DNA of 64,000 nt from Streptomyces xylophagus (lineage in GTDB: Bacteria > Actinomycetota > Actinomycetes > Streptomycetales > Streptomycetaceae): assembly GCF_000716435.1 (NCBI RefSeq), contig NZ_JNWO01000007.1, positions 62,001-126,000 of the forward strand, written 5' to 3'. The notes below the pieces were generated by a model, which had not been told where the DNA came from, did not search any database, and saw nothing but the letters and a program-made list of their open reading frames with translations. Below are positions 33,076-42,736 of this stretch, in pieces. Position numbers and translations under genes: made by a program. The stretch's first letter is position 1, and every line of letters starts with the position of its first letter.

Positions 33076-33635
33076 GCCGCGCCGAGCCCGAGGACCGGCG
33101 GGCCGCCCGCACCCGGGCACGGCTGCGCCAGGCCCTCTTCGACGAGTGCGCCGAACACCCCCTGGAGGAAGTCGGCGTCGCCGCGCTGGCACGCCGGGCC
33201 GGGGTCGGCCGGGCCACGTTCTATGTCCACTACGACGGCCTGGAAGCGCTTGCTGTCGACGCCTGCGCGGATGTCGTACGGGACGCCGTGGAGGCACTGC
33301 ACGCCTGGCGCGGCCGACCCGACCCGGTGCACGCGCCGCCCGCGCTGCCGGAGTTCTTCGCCGGCCTACTCCCCCACGCGGCCCTGTACCGCGCCCTGTT
33401 GAGCCCGGGCGGCGGCGGCCCGCTCGGCCGGGTCCTGCACCGGGACCTGCGCGCCTACAGCCTCCGCGAACGCGAACTCGCGGGCGCGGCGGACGCCCCG
33501 CTGGTCGCCTCGGCCGTCGCCGGGACCTTCGGCGGGGTCCTGGCCGACTGGCTGCACGGGCTGTTGGAGGGCACGCCGGAGGAAATCGCCGACCAGGTAT
33601 GGCAGTTGCTGGTCGCCCTGCACATGAGCCGGTGA
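33072..33635 (+). CDS. TetR-family regulator
   Basis: This 187-residue protein begins VSRAEPEDRRAARTRARLRQALFDECAEHPLEEVGVAALARRAGVGRATFYVHYDG, a complete TetR HTH, with a C-terminal domain ending VWQLLVALHMSR. Its GTG overlaps the DUF1304 stop (GTGA), so the two are translationally coupled. The twin TGGACA palindromes upstream of DUF1304 are the obvious autoregulatory operators. Confidence 0.92.
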   Translation: MSRAEPEDRRAARTRARLRQALFDECAEHPLEEVGVAALARRAGVGRATFYVHYDGLEALAVDACADVVRDAVEALHAWRGRPDPVHAPPALPEFFAGLLPHAALYRALLSPGGGGPLGRVLHRDLRAYSLRERELAGAADAPLVASAVAGTFGGVLADWLHGLLEGTPEEIADQVWQLLVALHMSR

Positions 33636-33642
33636 CGGAGGC

Positions 33643-34470
33643 TCAGAGGCAGCCCGTGCCGTCCTTGACCGCGGGCCACGCCTCCACGCCGTCCGGCGTG
33701 CGGACGTACGCCTTCGACGCGTCGGCCGTGAGCCACAACTGCCAGTCCTGGTAGCGGTATCCGGTGTCGCGGGCACTCGCCGGCATGCGGACGTCACCGT
33801 CGTAGGGGGCGGTGAGCATCTCGGACGGCAGCACCTTGTCGGGATCGCGGGCGTACAGCCTGCCCTTCCTGCCTTCACCGGTCTGCAGGAAATGCGCCTT
33901 CTGCCAGTCGCAGTGCGCGGCCCCGACCGAGCTGCTCACCACCGTGGTCGGCACCCGCTTGCCGTCCTTGTCGGTCCAGATCTCGTATCCGTGCGCCTCG
34001 GCGAAGCTCGCCGGGAGTTCGGCCGGGTCGCAGGAGGCGCTGCTCTCCGGGCCCCAACCCGGCCTGTTCTTCCCGTCCTTGGCGACGACGACGGCGACCT
34101 TCGTACGGCCGCCGACGTCGTAGGAGAACAGGACCCGCCCGCTCTCCTCGCGCTCGACGCGGTAGCCCGTGCGCGGCACGTCCGGCTGCTGCATGTCGAA
34201 GTACGCCCGCAGGCCGCCCTCCGGGGTCTTGCCGCCGTCGCCCTTGCTCCACGCGTCGGCGCCGCCGCCCTCGTACATCTTCCCGTCGCACTCCAGCGCA
34301 CGGCCGGCGGCACCCGACTTGTCGGAGCCACTGGCCGGTACGTACAGCGGCCCGTCATAGGGCTTGGCCGGGGCCGTGCCCGCGACCACGACGTCTCCCC
34401 CGTCCTCGCTGCCACATCCCACCGCGGTCACGGCCACCAGCACGGCGACCAACGCGAACCCTCTGCGCAT
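33643..34470 (-). CDS. Lipoprotein of unknown function
   Basis: This 275-residue protein has a lipobox AVGC (Cys19) after a short hydrophobic leader. The mature part has two related-looking halves, PYDGPLYVPASGSDKSG near the start and APYDGDVRMPASARDTGY near the end. Scattered Cys (ALECDGK, SASCDPAE, AHCDWQK, GTGCL) could form disulfides. It appears to belong to a Streptomyces-specific family whose function I cannot name. It converges on the TetR gene, leaving 7 bp. Confidence 0.8.
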   Translation of the reverse strand: MRRGFALVAVLVAVTAVGCGSEDGGDVVVAGTAPAKPYDGPLYVPASGSDKSGAAGRALECDGKMYEGGGADAWSKGDGGKTPEGGLRAYFDMQQPDVPRTGYRVEREESGRVLFSYDVGGRTKVAVVVAKDGKNRPGWGPESSASCDPAELPASFAEAHGYEIWTDKDGKRVPTTVVSSSVGAAHCDWQKAHFLQTGEGRKGRLYARDPDKVLPSEMLTAPYDGDVRMPASARDTGYRYQDWQLWLTADASKAYVRTPDGVEAWPAVKDGTGCL

Positions 34471-34527
34471 GCCCTACCCCCTCACATCTTGTTCCTACGA
34501 CGCACGGGCGGGCCAAAACGTTGGGGA

Positions 34528-35475
34528 TCAGCGGGCTTCCTGGAACGTACGCCGATACGCCTGCGGGGAGACCCCGATCGCCGCGTGCAGGTGCTGCCGC
34601 AGGGACGCGCCCGTCGCGAAGCCGACGCGGCCGGCGATCTGGTCGACCGACAGGTCACTGGCCTCCAGCAGATCGCGGGCGCGGGCCACCCGCTGCTGGA
34701 TCAGCCAGCGGCCGGGGCTGAGGCCCACCTCGTCGTTGAAGCGGCGAGCGAAAGTGCGCAGGCTCATGCCGGCGTGGCGGGCGAGGTCGTTCAGGGCGAG
34801 GGGTTCGTCGAGGTGGGTAAGGGCCCAGTCGCGGGTGGCGGCCGTGCTGGTGACCCCGCAGTCCGGCACCGGCTGCTGGATGTACTGGGCCTGGCCTCCG
34901 TCGCGGAACGGCGGGACGACGCAGCTGCGGGCGACCGCGTTGGCGAGTTCGCTGCCGTGGTCCGTGCGCACGATGTGCAGGCAGATGTCGACTCCCGAGG
35001 CCGCGCCTGCGGACGTGAGCATCCGGCCGTCCTGGACGAAGAGCACGTCCGGGTCCAGGTCGACCTGCGGATACAGGGCCCGGAAGCGGTCGACGACCTG
35101 CCAGTGGGTGGTGGCGCGGCGGCCGTCGAGGAGACCGGCGGCGGCGAGCACGAAGGCGGCCGTGCAGATCGAGACGATCCGCGCGTCGGGGCGGATCCGG
35201 GCGAGGGCATCGGCGATCTCGACGGGCAGCCCGGAGGGGATGCGCGGGGTCGCCATGGAGGCGACCACGACCGTGTCCGCCGTCTCGAGGATCTCCGGGC
35301 CGTGCTCCACCGCGACCGAGAAGTCGGCGTTGGTGCGCACCGGACGGCCGTCGACGGTGCAGGTCAGTACCTCGTAGCGGCCGTCGGCGGCGCCGAAGAT
35401 ACGGCTGGGGATGCCCAGCTCGAAGGGGTAGACGCCGTCGAGCGCCAGGACCACGACCCGTTCCACATGCTGCAT
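34528..35475 (-). CDS. GlxA-type AraC-family regulator
   Basis: The 315-residue protein has a DJ-1/PfpI-like N-terminal domain (VVVLALDGVYPFELGIPSRIFG, SICTAAFVLAAAGLLDGRRATTHW with the nucleophile-position Cys). Its C-terminal AraC double HTH reads HLDEPLALNDLARHAGMSLRTFARRFNDEVGLSPGRWL and LEASDLSVDQIAGRVGFATGASLRQHLH. It is a transcription regulator of the GlxA/FtrA type. It is divergent from a quinone oxidoreductase, and a 10-bp inverted repeat overlaps its own start codon, indicating autoregulation. Confidence 0.93.
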   Translation of the reverse strand: MQHVERVVVLALDGVYPFELGIPSRIFGAADGRYEVLTCTVDGRPVRTNADFSVAVEHGPEILETADTVVVASMATPRIPSGLPVEIADALARIRPDARIVSICTAAFVLAAAGLLDGRRATTHWQVVDRFRALYPQVDLDPDVLFVQDGRMLTSAGAASGVDICLHIVRTDHGSELANAVARSCVVPPFRDGGQAQYIQQPVPDCGVTSTAATRDWALTHLDEPLALNDLARHAGMSLRTFARRFNDEVGLSPGRWLIQQRVARARDLLEASDLSVDQIAGRVGFATGASLRQHLHAAIGVSPQAYRRTFQEAR

Positions 35476-35510
35476 GGCACGATTCTATCGAAGGTTGGCC
35501 ATCGTGCCAT
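35474..35510. promoter_or_regulatory. Inverted repeat shared by the AraC and oxidoreductase genes
   Basis: ATGGCACGAT (35474-35483) and ATCGTGCCAT (35501-35510) are perfect 10-bp arms 17 bp apart. One arm overlaps the regulator start codon and the other is 37 bp before the oxidoreductase start. Confidence 0.7.
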
Positions 35511-35546
35511 TTTCTTGTCGTGCGGGGCCCGGCAGGCTGATTGACC

Positions 35547-36497
35547 ATGAGCACTGTGAACACCATGCGAGCCATCAGTCAGCACGTCCTCGGCGGTCCC
35601 GAGGTCCTCGAAGTCGTCGAGGTGGAGCGGCCCTTGCCCCGGGCCAACGAGATCCTGATCCGGGTGCGTGCCGCCGGGATCAACCCCACCGACTGGAAGC
35701 ACCGCGCCACCGGCGGATTCCTCGGCGAGCCCCCGTTCGTCCTAGGCTGGGACGTCTCCGGTGTCGTCGAGGCCGTGGGTGTCGGCGTCGCCCGCTTCAA
35801 GGCCGGCGACGAGGTCTTCGGGATGCTGTCCTACCCGTGGGGCCACGGCTCGCACGCCGAGTACGTCGCCGCTCCAGCCCGCTTCTTCGTCCACATGCCG
35901 GCCGGGGTCGACCACGTCCAGGCGGGCGCGCTGCCCCTGGTCGCGCTGACCGCGTGGCAGGCCCTGGTGGAGAACGCGGATGTCCAGCCGGGCCAGCGGG
36001 TGCTGATCCACGCGGCGGCCGGCGGGGTCGGGCATGTGGCCGTGCAGATCGCCAAGGCGCGCGGCGCGTATGTGATCGGCACGGCGAGCGCGGGCAAGCA
36101 CGACTTCCTGCGCGAACTCGGCGTCGACGAGGCGATCGACTACCAGGAGACCGACTTCGCCGAGGCCGTGAAGGACGTTGATGTCGTCCTGGACATGCTC
36201 GGCGGCGAGACCGCGCTCAAGTCGCTGCGGGTGCTGCGTCCGGGCGGGATCGTGGTCTCCATCGTGCCGATGGGCAAGGCGGACTTCTACGAGGAGGCCG
36301 AGCGGCTCGGGGTGCGGGCGGTCCGGATGCTCGTCGACGCCGACCGCGCCGACATGCAGGCGATCGCGGAACTCGTCGAGGCGGGCAAGCTGCGCGCGAC
36401 GATCGCCGGGGCGTTCCCGCTGGCCGACGCCGCCGAGGCACACGCGCTCGGCGGCACCGGCCGCACCGTGGGCAAGCTGGTGCTGACGGTCGACTGA
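35547..36497 (+). CDS. Zinc-free quinone oxidoreductase (MDR family)
   Basis: This 316-residue NADPH-dependent enzyme begins MSTVNTMRAISQHVLGGPEVLEVVEVERP. AGINPTDWKHRATGGF, LIHAAAGGVGHVAVQIAKARGAYVIGTAS and TGRTVGKLVLTVD define the quinone oxidoreductase group of medium-chain dehydrogenases, without zinc ligands. It probably reduces quinones or enones. ATG 35547 is preferred to the upstream in-frame TTG. The divergent AraC regulator is its likely controller. Confidence 0.92.
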   Translation: MSTVNTMRAISQHVLGGPEVLEVVEVERPLPRANEILIRVRAAGINPTDWKHRATGGFLGEPPFVLGWDVSGVVEAVGVGVARFKAGDEVFGMLSYPWGHGSHAEYVAAPARFFVHMPAGVDHVQAGALPLVALTAWQALVENADVQPGQRVLIHAAAGGVGHVAVQIAKARGAYVIGTASAGKHDFLRELGVDEAIDYQETDFAEAVKDVDVVLDMLGGETALKSLRVLRPGGIVVSIVPMGKADFYEEAERLGVRAVRMLVDADRADMQAIAELVEAGKLRATIAGAFPLADAAEAHALGGTGRTVGKLVLTVD

Positions 36498-36506
36498 ACG
36501 AACAGG

Positions 36507-36575
36507 TCGGAAGGTGAGCGGGGTTGGTGATTCAGAAGGTGAGCACGGGCCAGTGGGTCAGAAAGTGAGCACCGG
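36507..36575. repeat. Degenerate triplication of the 3' end of the alcohol dehydrogenase gene
   Basis: Three copies of a segment like TCAGAAGGTGAGCAC occur at 36507-36520, 36532-36549 and 36558-36575, spaced 25-26 bp. The last is the real dehydrogenase stop region (minus strand); the others lie outside the gene and are progressively degenerate. Confidence 0.65.
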
Positions 36576-37664
36576 CTTGATGGCCTTGCCCGCGCTCATG
36601 TCCCGCACCGCCTGGTCGATGTCCGCGAACGGATAGGTGCTGATCAGGCGGTGCAGCGGGAGCCGACCCTCCTTCACCAGCTGCACGAGCGCGGGGATGA
36701 AGCTCTGCGTCTCGCTGTCGCCGAGAGTGAGTCCCACGATTCGCTTCCCGGGGATCAACCCGTTGACGTCCAGGGCGACTTCGCTCCCGAACGGCGGCGC
36801 CCCTACGACGACCAGGGTGCCCCGGGCTGCGAGCGCGTCGGCGCCCTGGCGGAGGACGCCGACGTTGCCGGTGGTCTCGACGATGCCGTCGGCGCCCCGG
36901 CCGTCGGTCAGTACCGCGAGGGTCTCACCGAGGTCGCCCTCGGCCGCGTTGACGGTGTGGGTGGCCCCCAACTCCTTTGCCAGGGACAGGCGTTCGGCGA
37001 CCCGGTCGACGGCGATGATCCGGGTGGCCGGAGTGAGCGCGGCGGCCATCACCGCCGACAGGCCCACCGCCCCGGCGCCGAGCACCACAACCGTGTCACC
37101 GAGTCGCGGCTCGAGTACGTTCCAGACGGCGCCGACTCCCGTCTGGACTCCGCAGCCCAGCGGGGCGATCGACTCCAGCGGCACATCCGGGTCGACCTTG
37201 ACGAGGCTGCGTTCGTCGACCAACGCCCGCTCGGCGAACGAGGATTGGCCGAAGAAGTGCCCGCCGAGTGGCTCCCCGTCGCGGCTGATGGTGCTGCTGC
37301 CGTCGGCGCGGCGACCGCCGATGAGGTTCAACGGCAGCCAGGTCGCACAGTAGGCGGGGTGCCCGCCCTGGCAGTTGCGGCAGTCGCCGCAGGACGTGAA
37401 GGACAGCACGACATGGTCGCCGGGTGCGACACCGGTGACGGCGGAACCGACCTCCTCGACGACACCTGCGCCCTCGTGACCGAGAACTCCGGGGAGCGGG
37501 AAGGGCAGTCCGCCGCTCGCCACTCCAAGATCCGTGTGGCACAGGCCTGTTGCGACGACCCGGACCAGCGCCTCGTGCGGTCCCGGCTCGGCCAGCTCGA
37601 CGTCGGTGAGGGTGAACGGTGCGCCGCCCGACTCGACGACGGCCGCGCGCGTGGTGGTGGACAT
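36558..37664 (-). CDS. Zinc-dependent alcohol dehydrogenase (class III/aryl-alcohol type)
   Basis: The 368-residue protein has catalytic zinc ligands Cys42 (GLCHTD) and His63-Glu64 (LGHEGAG), and the structural zinc Cys92, 95, 98 and 106. VVVLGAGAVGLSAVMAAAL is the NAD-binding turn. The subgroup matches AreB/AdhD-like enzymes that interconvert aryl or alkyl alcohols and aldehydes. It lies 45 bp downstream of the aldehyde dehydrogenase gene in the same direction; together they would oxidise an alcohol through the aldehyde to the acid. Control is probably by the MarR gene. Confidence 0.95.
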   Translation of the reverse strand: MSTTTRAAVVESGGAPFTLTDVELAEPGPHEALVRVVATGLCHTDLGVASGGLPFPLPGVLGHEGAGVVEEVGSAVTGVAPGDHVVLSFTSCGDCRNCQGGHPAYCATWLPLNLIGGRRADGSSTISRDGEPLGGHFFGQSSFAERALVDERSLVKVDPDVPLESIAPLGCGVQTGVGAVWNVLEPRLGDTVVVLGAGAVGLSAVMAAALTPATRIIAVDRVAERLSLAKELGATHTVNAAEGDLGETLAVLTDGRGADGIVETTGNVGVLRQGADALAARGTLVVVGAPPFGSEVALDVNGLIPGKRIVGLTLGDSETQSFIPALVQLVKEGRLPLHRLISTYPFADIDQAVRDMSAGKAIKPVLTF

Positions 37665-37709
37665 CGTACGAACTCCTTGATGGACGTGGTCAGTCGAGGT
37701 GAAGGGTGG

Positions 37710-39164
37710 TCAGTCGAGCGAGACGACGACGGACTTGGTCCGGGTGTAGGCGGCGAGGCCCTCGGGGCCGTACTCGCGGCCGAAGCCGGAGTCCTTGACG
37801 CCGCCGAAGGGGATGTTGGGGTCGAGCATCGCCCAGTCGTTGACCCAGACGATGCCCGCCTGGAGCCGGTCGGCGATGCGGTGTGCGCGGGCGAGGTTGC
37901 CGGTCTGGACGCCCGAAGCAAGGCCGTAGGGGGTGGAGTTGGCGAGTTCGACGGCCTCGTCCTCTGTGTCGAAGGGCTGCATGGTGAGGACCGGGCCGAA
38001 GATCTCCTCCTGGATCACTCGGGAGTCGTTGGCGAGGTCGGCGATGACGGTGGGTTTGTAGTAGTAGCCGCCGTCCAGGTCGAGGCGCTCGCCGCCGCAG
38101 ACGATGCGGGCGCCCTCCTTGCGGGCCAGGTCGACGTATTCCTCGACCTTCCGCAGGTGCTTCTCCCCCGCCATCGGGCCCACGACGGTCTCGGGCAGCC
38201 GGGGGTCGCCGAGCGGTACGCCGGGGACCGCGTCGGCAAGGATGTTGAGGAGCGTGCTGTAGACGGGGCGGGCGACCAGCAGGCGGGGGCCGCCCATGCA
38301 GAACTGGCCGGTGTTGAAGACGAAGCCCTTGATGACCGCGCCGACGGCCTTCTCCAGGTCGGCGTCCTCGAAGACGATGTGGGCCGCGTTGCCGCCGAGT
38401 TCCATGGTGACGGGCTTGAGGTTCTCGCCGGCGACGCTCGCGGCGTGCCGGCCTACGGCGGTGGAGCCGGTGAAGGCGATCTTGTCGACGCCCGCGTGTC
38501 GCAGCAGGGCCTCGCCGGCGACCGGGCCGGTACCGGTCACGACGTTGACGACACCGTCCGGGACGCCGGCCCGCTGGAGCAGCCCGGCCATGTACAGGGC
38601 GCTGAGCGGGGTCTCGTCGGCGGGCTTGTGGACCACGGTGTTGCCGGCCGCGAGGGCGGGAGCGAGTTTCGAACCGGCCAGAATCAGCGGGAAGTTGAAG
38701 GGGGTGATCGCGGCGACCACGCCGAGCGGCTCGCGCTTGGTGTAGGCGAGGGCGTTGAGCGGGGTGTCGCGGGTGGCGCCGTCGAGGGAGAAGGCGAGGG
38801 CGGCGTAGTGCTCGTAGTCGTTGGCCGCGTTGGTGACGTCGACGGCGTGGCACAAAGTGATGGGCTTGCCTACGTCGAGGCTCTCCAGGTGGGCGAGTTC
38901 GTCGGCGTTCTCGCGGATGAGTTCGGCGACGCGGTGCAGGATCCGGCCGCGTTCACGGCCGCTGAGCCCGGACCAGCGGCCGCTGTCGAAGGCCTCGCGG
39001 GCGGCACGGACGGCCGCGTCGACGTCGGCGGGGCCCGCCTCCGCGACCGTGGTCACGACCCGGCCCCGGGACGGGTCGACCACCTCGGTGCGCGCTCCGT
39101 CGGCGGCCTCGCGCCACTGACCCCCGACGAACAGGCGGCCGGGTTCGATCTCGAAGGCGGTCAT
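37710..39164 (-). CDS. Aldehyde dehydrogenase (NAD(P)+)
   Basis: The 484-residue enzyme has the general base Glu255 in VTMELGGNAAHIVF, the nucleophile Cys289 in NTGQFCMGG, and ITPFNFPLILAGSKLAPALAAGN for cofactor binding. It resembles betaine/aromatic aldehyde dehydrogenases. ATG 39164 is chosen because GAGGAG lies 5 bp upstream; a GTG two codons earlier is less well placed. It leads the operon with the zinc alcohol dehydrogenase and is divergent from MarR, with two operators in the gap. Confidence 0.95.
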   Translation of the reverse strand: MTAFEIEPGRLFVGGQWREAADGARTEVVDPSRGRVVTTVAEAGPADVDAAVRAAREAFDSGRWSGLSGRERGRILHRVAELIRENADELAHLESLDVGKPITLCHAVDVTNAANDYEHYAALAFSLDGATRDTPLNALAYTKREPLGVVAAITPFNFPLILAGSKLAPALAAGNTVVHKPADETPLSALYMAGLLQRAGVPDGVVNVVTGTGPVAGEALLRHAGVDKIAFTGSTAVGRHAASVAGENLKPVTMELGGNAAHIVFEDADLEKAVGAVIKGFVFNTGQFCMGGPRLLVARPVYSTLLNILADAVPGVPLGDPRLPETVVGPMAGEKHLRKVEEYVDLARKEGARIVCGGERLDLDGGYYYKPTVIADLANDSRVIQEEIFGPVLTMQPFDTEDEAVELANSTPYGLASGVQTGNLARAHRIADRLQAGIVWVNDWAMLDPNIPFGGVKDSGFGREYGPEGLAAYTRTKSVVVSLD

Positions 39165-39195
39165 CGCCACTCCTCAGCATCGTTGCCAAGATTTC

Positions 39196-39218
39196 AACCA
39201 ACAGGATTCCTGTTGGTT
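39196..39218. promoter_or_regulatory. MarR operator copy 1
   Basis: Arms AACCAACAGGA (39196-39206) and TCCTGTTGGTT (39208-39218) flank a single T, a perfect 11-bp inverted repeat, 31 bp before the aldehyde dehydrogenase start. Confidence 0.8.
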
Positions 39219-39245
39219 TCTCGTCTGGTCCGCAGTCTCGTTACA

Positions 39246-39260
39246 GACAGGTTTCCTGTC
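39246..39260. promoter_or_regulatory. MarR operator copy 2
   Basis: GACAGG-TTT-CCTGTC shares the core ACAGG-N3-CCTGT with copy 1 and lies 19 bp before the MarR start. It fits autoregulation. Confidence 0.75.
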
Positions 39261-39279
39261 AATGCTCTAGGGTGAATCC

Positions 39280-39729
39280 ATGGCTGAATCCCTGGTCGGC
39301 ACGCACGCGACGAAGGCACCCCCGTCCCTGCTGTACATGGTCAAGCAGGTGGAGCTGGTCGTCCGCTCACGCCTGGACGAGCTGGTCAGGCCGTACGGGA
39401 TCACCGCACTCCAGTACACCGCGCTGACGGTCCTGGAGCGACACGACGGTCTGTCCGCGGCGCAGCTGGCCCGCGATTCCTTCGTCACCGCCCAGTCCAT
39501 CGCCGACCTCGTGCGCTCCCTGGAGGGCCGCGGACTGATCCGCCGGGAACGCAATCCGCGCAACCGGCGCGAGCTGCTGATCCTGCTGACCGACGAGGGG
39601 CGCGAGCTGCTGGCGGGCTGCGCCGAGCCGGTGCGGGAGCTGGAGGAGCGGATGGTGGGCGAACTCACGGCACACCAGGGCGAGCAGTTCCGCCAGGCAC
39701 TTTCCAAGGCCTGGCACGCCCTGTCGTAG
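39280..39729 (+). CDS. MarR-family regulator
   Basis: The 149-residue protein has the winged helix: YGITALQYTALTVLERHDGLSAAQLARDSFVTAQSIADLVRSLEGRGLI and the wing RRERNPRNRRELLILLT. It should bind as a dimer to the two ACAGG-N3-CCTGT palindromes upstream and repress the divergent aldehyde/alcohol dehydrogenase operon until an aromatic or aldehyde ligand is present. The ligand is inferred from the targets only. Confidence 0.93.
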   Translation: MAESLVGTHATKAPPSLLYMVKQVELVVRSRLDELVRPYGITALQYTALTVLERHDGLSAAQLARDSFVTAQSIADLVRSLEGRGLIRRERNPRNRRELLILLTDEGRELLAGCAEPVRELEERMVGELTAHQGEQFRQALSKAWHALS

Positions 39730-39901
39730 GCCCGGGCGTGCGCCGGTGCGCGGCTGCGCCGAACATCTCAGAAAGCTCTGGCTCGATTCGAAGACATATG
39801 TCAATCGAACATGCTCAAATTCACTCCATCGAGGGTAACTTTCAGGGCGGGGAACGGTTTTGCGCTCAACCCCGCTTCACCGAGGGCCGGTTGGAGGCGA
39901 T

Positions 39902-40288
39902 GTGGTCGTGCAGCAGGAACCCGCGCCGCTCACCCGGCATCTGCGCATCCACCAGGACCGTGGGTTCACGGTCCTGGAGTTCCGCGGGGAGATCGACATC
40001 GCCGCGGCGACGGAGATCCTCCCGTCCCTGGACCGGGTGACGGGACGACCGGGCGCGCGGATCGTGATCGATCTCCGGCAGATCGAGTTTTTCGACTGCT
40101 CCGGGCTGCGCCTGCTCTACCGGGCGCGGCAGCGGGTACTCGACCGGGACGGTCGGCTGCATCTCGTCTGCACCCATCCGCTGACCCTGCGCATCCTGCG
40201 GGTCACCGGCCTGAATCGGCTGCTGCCGCCGCAGGCGACGCTGGACGCGGCCCTGGGGCAGCCCGAGGCCACGTCCGGCACGTTATGA
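39902..40288 (+). CDS. STAS-domain anti-sigma factor antagonist
   Basis: This protein of about 128 residues has LRIHQDRGFTVLEFRGEIDIAAATEIL and IEFFDCSGLRLLYRARQRVL; the Ser of DCSGL is the expected phosphorylation site of SpoIIAA/RsbV-like antagonists. In the unphosphorylated form it would bind an anti-sigma kinase and free a sigma-B-like factor. GGAGG at 39893-39897 precedes GTG 39902 by 4 bp and GTG 39908 by 10 bp; either could be the start. GGGTAA at 39833-39838 resembles the -10 box of SigB-family promoters. Confidence 0.88.
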   Translation: MVVQQEPAPLTRHLRIHQDRGFTVLEFRGEIDIAAATEILPSLDRVTGRPGARIVIDLRQIEFFDCSGLRLLYRARQRVLDRDGRLHLVCTHPLTLRILRVTGLNRLLPPQATLDAALGQPEATSGTL

Positions 40289-40333
40289 GCCGCGATCTGC
40301 AGCAATCCGCCGTGATGTCCCGTGCGGGCAGGG

Positions 40334-41527
<1,194 letters not shown>

Positions 41528-41582
41528 GGCGAGTCCTCCTGATCACCTCGGTGATGCCGAGCGTTGCTCCGTCCCCTCATGT

Positions 41583-42536
41583 CTATTCGTTCGGCGGCGC
41601 GTCGAACAGGGCGCTGACGGACTCACCGTTGTGAATGCGGCGTACGGCCTCGGCGAGCGCCGGGGCGATGGACAGGATGCGCAGCTTCTCGGTGCGCTCC
41701 TCCTCGGGCACCGGCACGGTGTTGGTGCAGACGATCTCCAGTACGTCGGGCTGCTCCCCGATCCGCTTCAGCGCGCCGGACGCGAACAGGCCGTGCGTAC
41801 AGGCCACTCGGATCGAGCGCGGCCCCAAGTCCCGTAGCCGGTCCAGGAGTTCGAGGACGGTGCTGCCCTTAGCGATCTCGTCGTCCAGGACGATGACGTC
41901 CCGGTCGGCGATCTCACCGATGACGGAGCTGATGACGACCCGGTCGTCCGCGTACCGCTGCTTGGCGCCGGCCGCCACCTGGGCGCCGATCAGCCGGGCG
42001 AACGCGGCGGCCTCCTTGGCGTTGCCGAGGTCCGGGGAGACGACGGTGGTGCGGGAGAGGTCGTACTGCCGGAAGTGCGCGGCCAGTTCGCGCAGCGCGT
42101 GCAGATGGTCGACCGGCACCGAGAAGAAGCCGTGCACCTGCGGCGAGTGCAGGGTCATGGCCAGAACGCGGCTCGCGCCCGCCGCCACCATCAGGTCGGC
42201 GACCAGCCGTCCGCCGAGCGAGATGCGCGGGGCGTCCTTCTTGTCGGAGCGGGCGTAGGAGTAGTGCGGCATGACGACGGTGATCCGTCCGGCGGAGGCG
42301 CCGCGCGCCGCGTCGCTCATCAGCAGCAGCTCGACCAGGTTCTCCTGGACGGGCTTGACGAGCGGCTGGATCAGGAAGACGTCCCGTTCCCGGCAGTTGG
42401 CCTGGAGCTGTACCTCCAGGCAGTCGTTGGCGAACCGGCTGACCCGGGTGGGACTGAGCGGAACACCGAGATGCGCGCAGACCTCCTTGGCCAACTCGGG
42501 ATGGGCACTCCCGCTGAACACGGCGATGTCTCGCAC
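41583..42536 (-). CDS. prs: Ribose-phosphate pyrophosphokinase paralogue
   Basis: This 317-residue enzyme family member has MRDIAVFSGSAHPELAKEV, ANCRERDVFLIQP, MPHYSYARSDKKDAPR and the PRPP loop VIVLDDEIAKGST. In canonical PrsA the loop reads DDxxDTxGT; here EIAKGST replaces IDTAGT, so this is the divergent second form found in actinobacteria. It should convert ribose-5-phosphate and ATP to PRPP. GTG 42536 has GAGGAG upstream. It is codirectional with the tuf copy, 55 bp downstream, so they may be cotranscribed. Confidence 0.92.
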   Translation of the reverse strand: MRDIAVFSGSAHPELAKEVCAHLGVPLSPTRVSRFANDCLEVQLQANCRERDVFLIQPLVKPVQENLVELLLMSDAARGASAGRITVVMPHYSYARSDKKDAPRISLGGRLVADLMVAAGASRVLAMTLHSPQVHGFFSVPVDHLHALRELAAHFRQYDLSRTTVVSPDLGNAKEAAAFARLIGAQVAAGAKQRYADDRVVISSVIGEIADRDVIVLDDEIAKGSTVLELLDRLRDLGPRSIRVACTHGLFASGALKRIGEQPDVLEIVCTNTVPVPEEERTEKLRILSIAPALAEAVRRIHNGESVSALFDAPPNE

Positions 42537-42736
42537 GATCTGCTGCTCCTCGCATGATCATTCCCGGCCGTGCCTCATGCTACTGACCCGCGAAAACGGG
42601 TTGCGTACCGCCCACTCCCGCAGGCCATGATGACGGCGTCCGCACTCCCCCGCATGTCAGGAGCCCCAGATGCGCCGACTCCTCGGAATCCACCAGCTTC
42701 CCCACTGGACGACGGTTCTCGAGGACTCGACCACGC

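Noticed and set aside
36651..39275. An 874-codon plus-strand open frame
   Set aside because: It is the antisense shadow of the alcohol and aldehyde dehydrogenase genes, which have intact active-site residues on the other strand.
39833..39838. GGGTAA as a SigB-family -10 box for the STAS gene
   Set aside because: The hexamer fits but I could not find a convincing GTTT-type -35 at the right spacing, so it is mentioned only as a hint.
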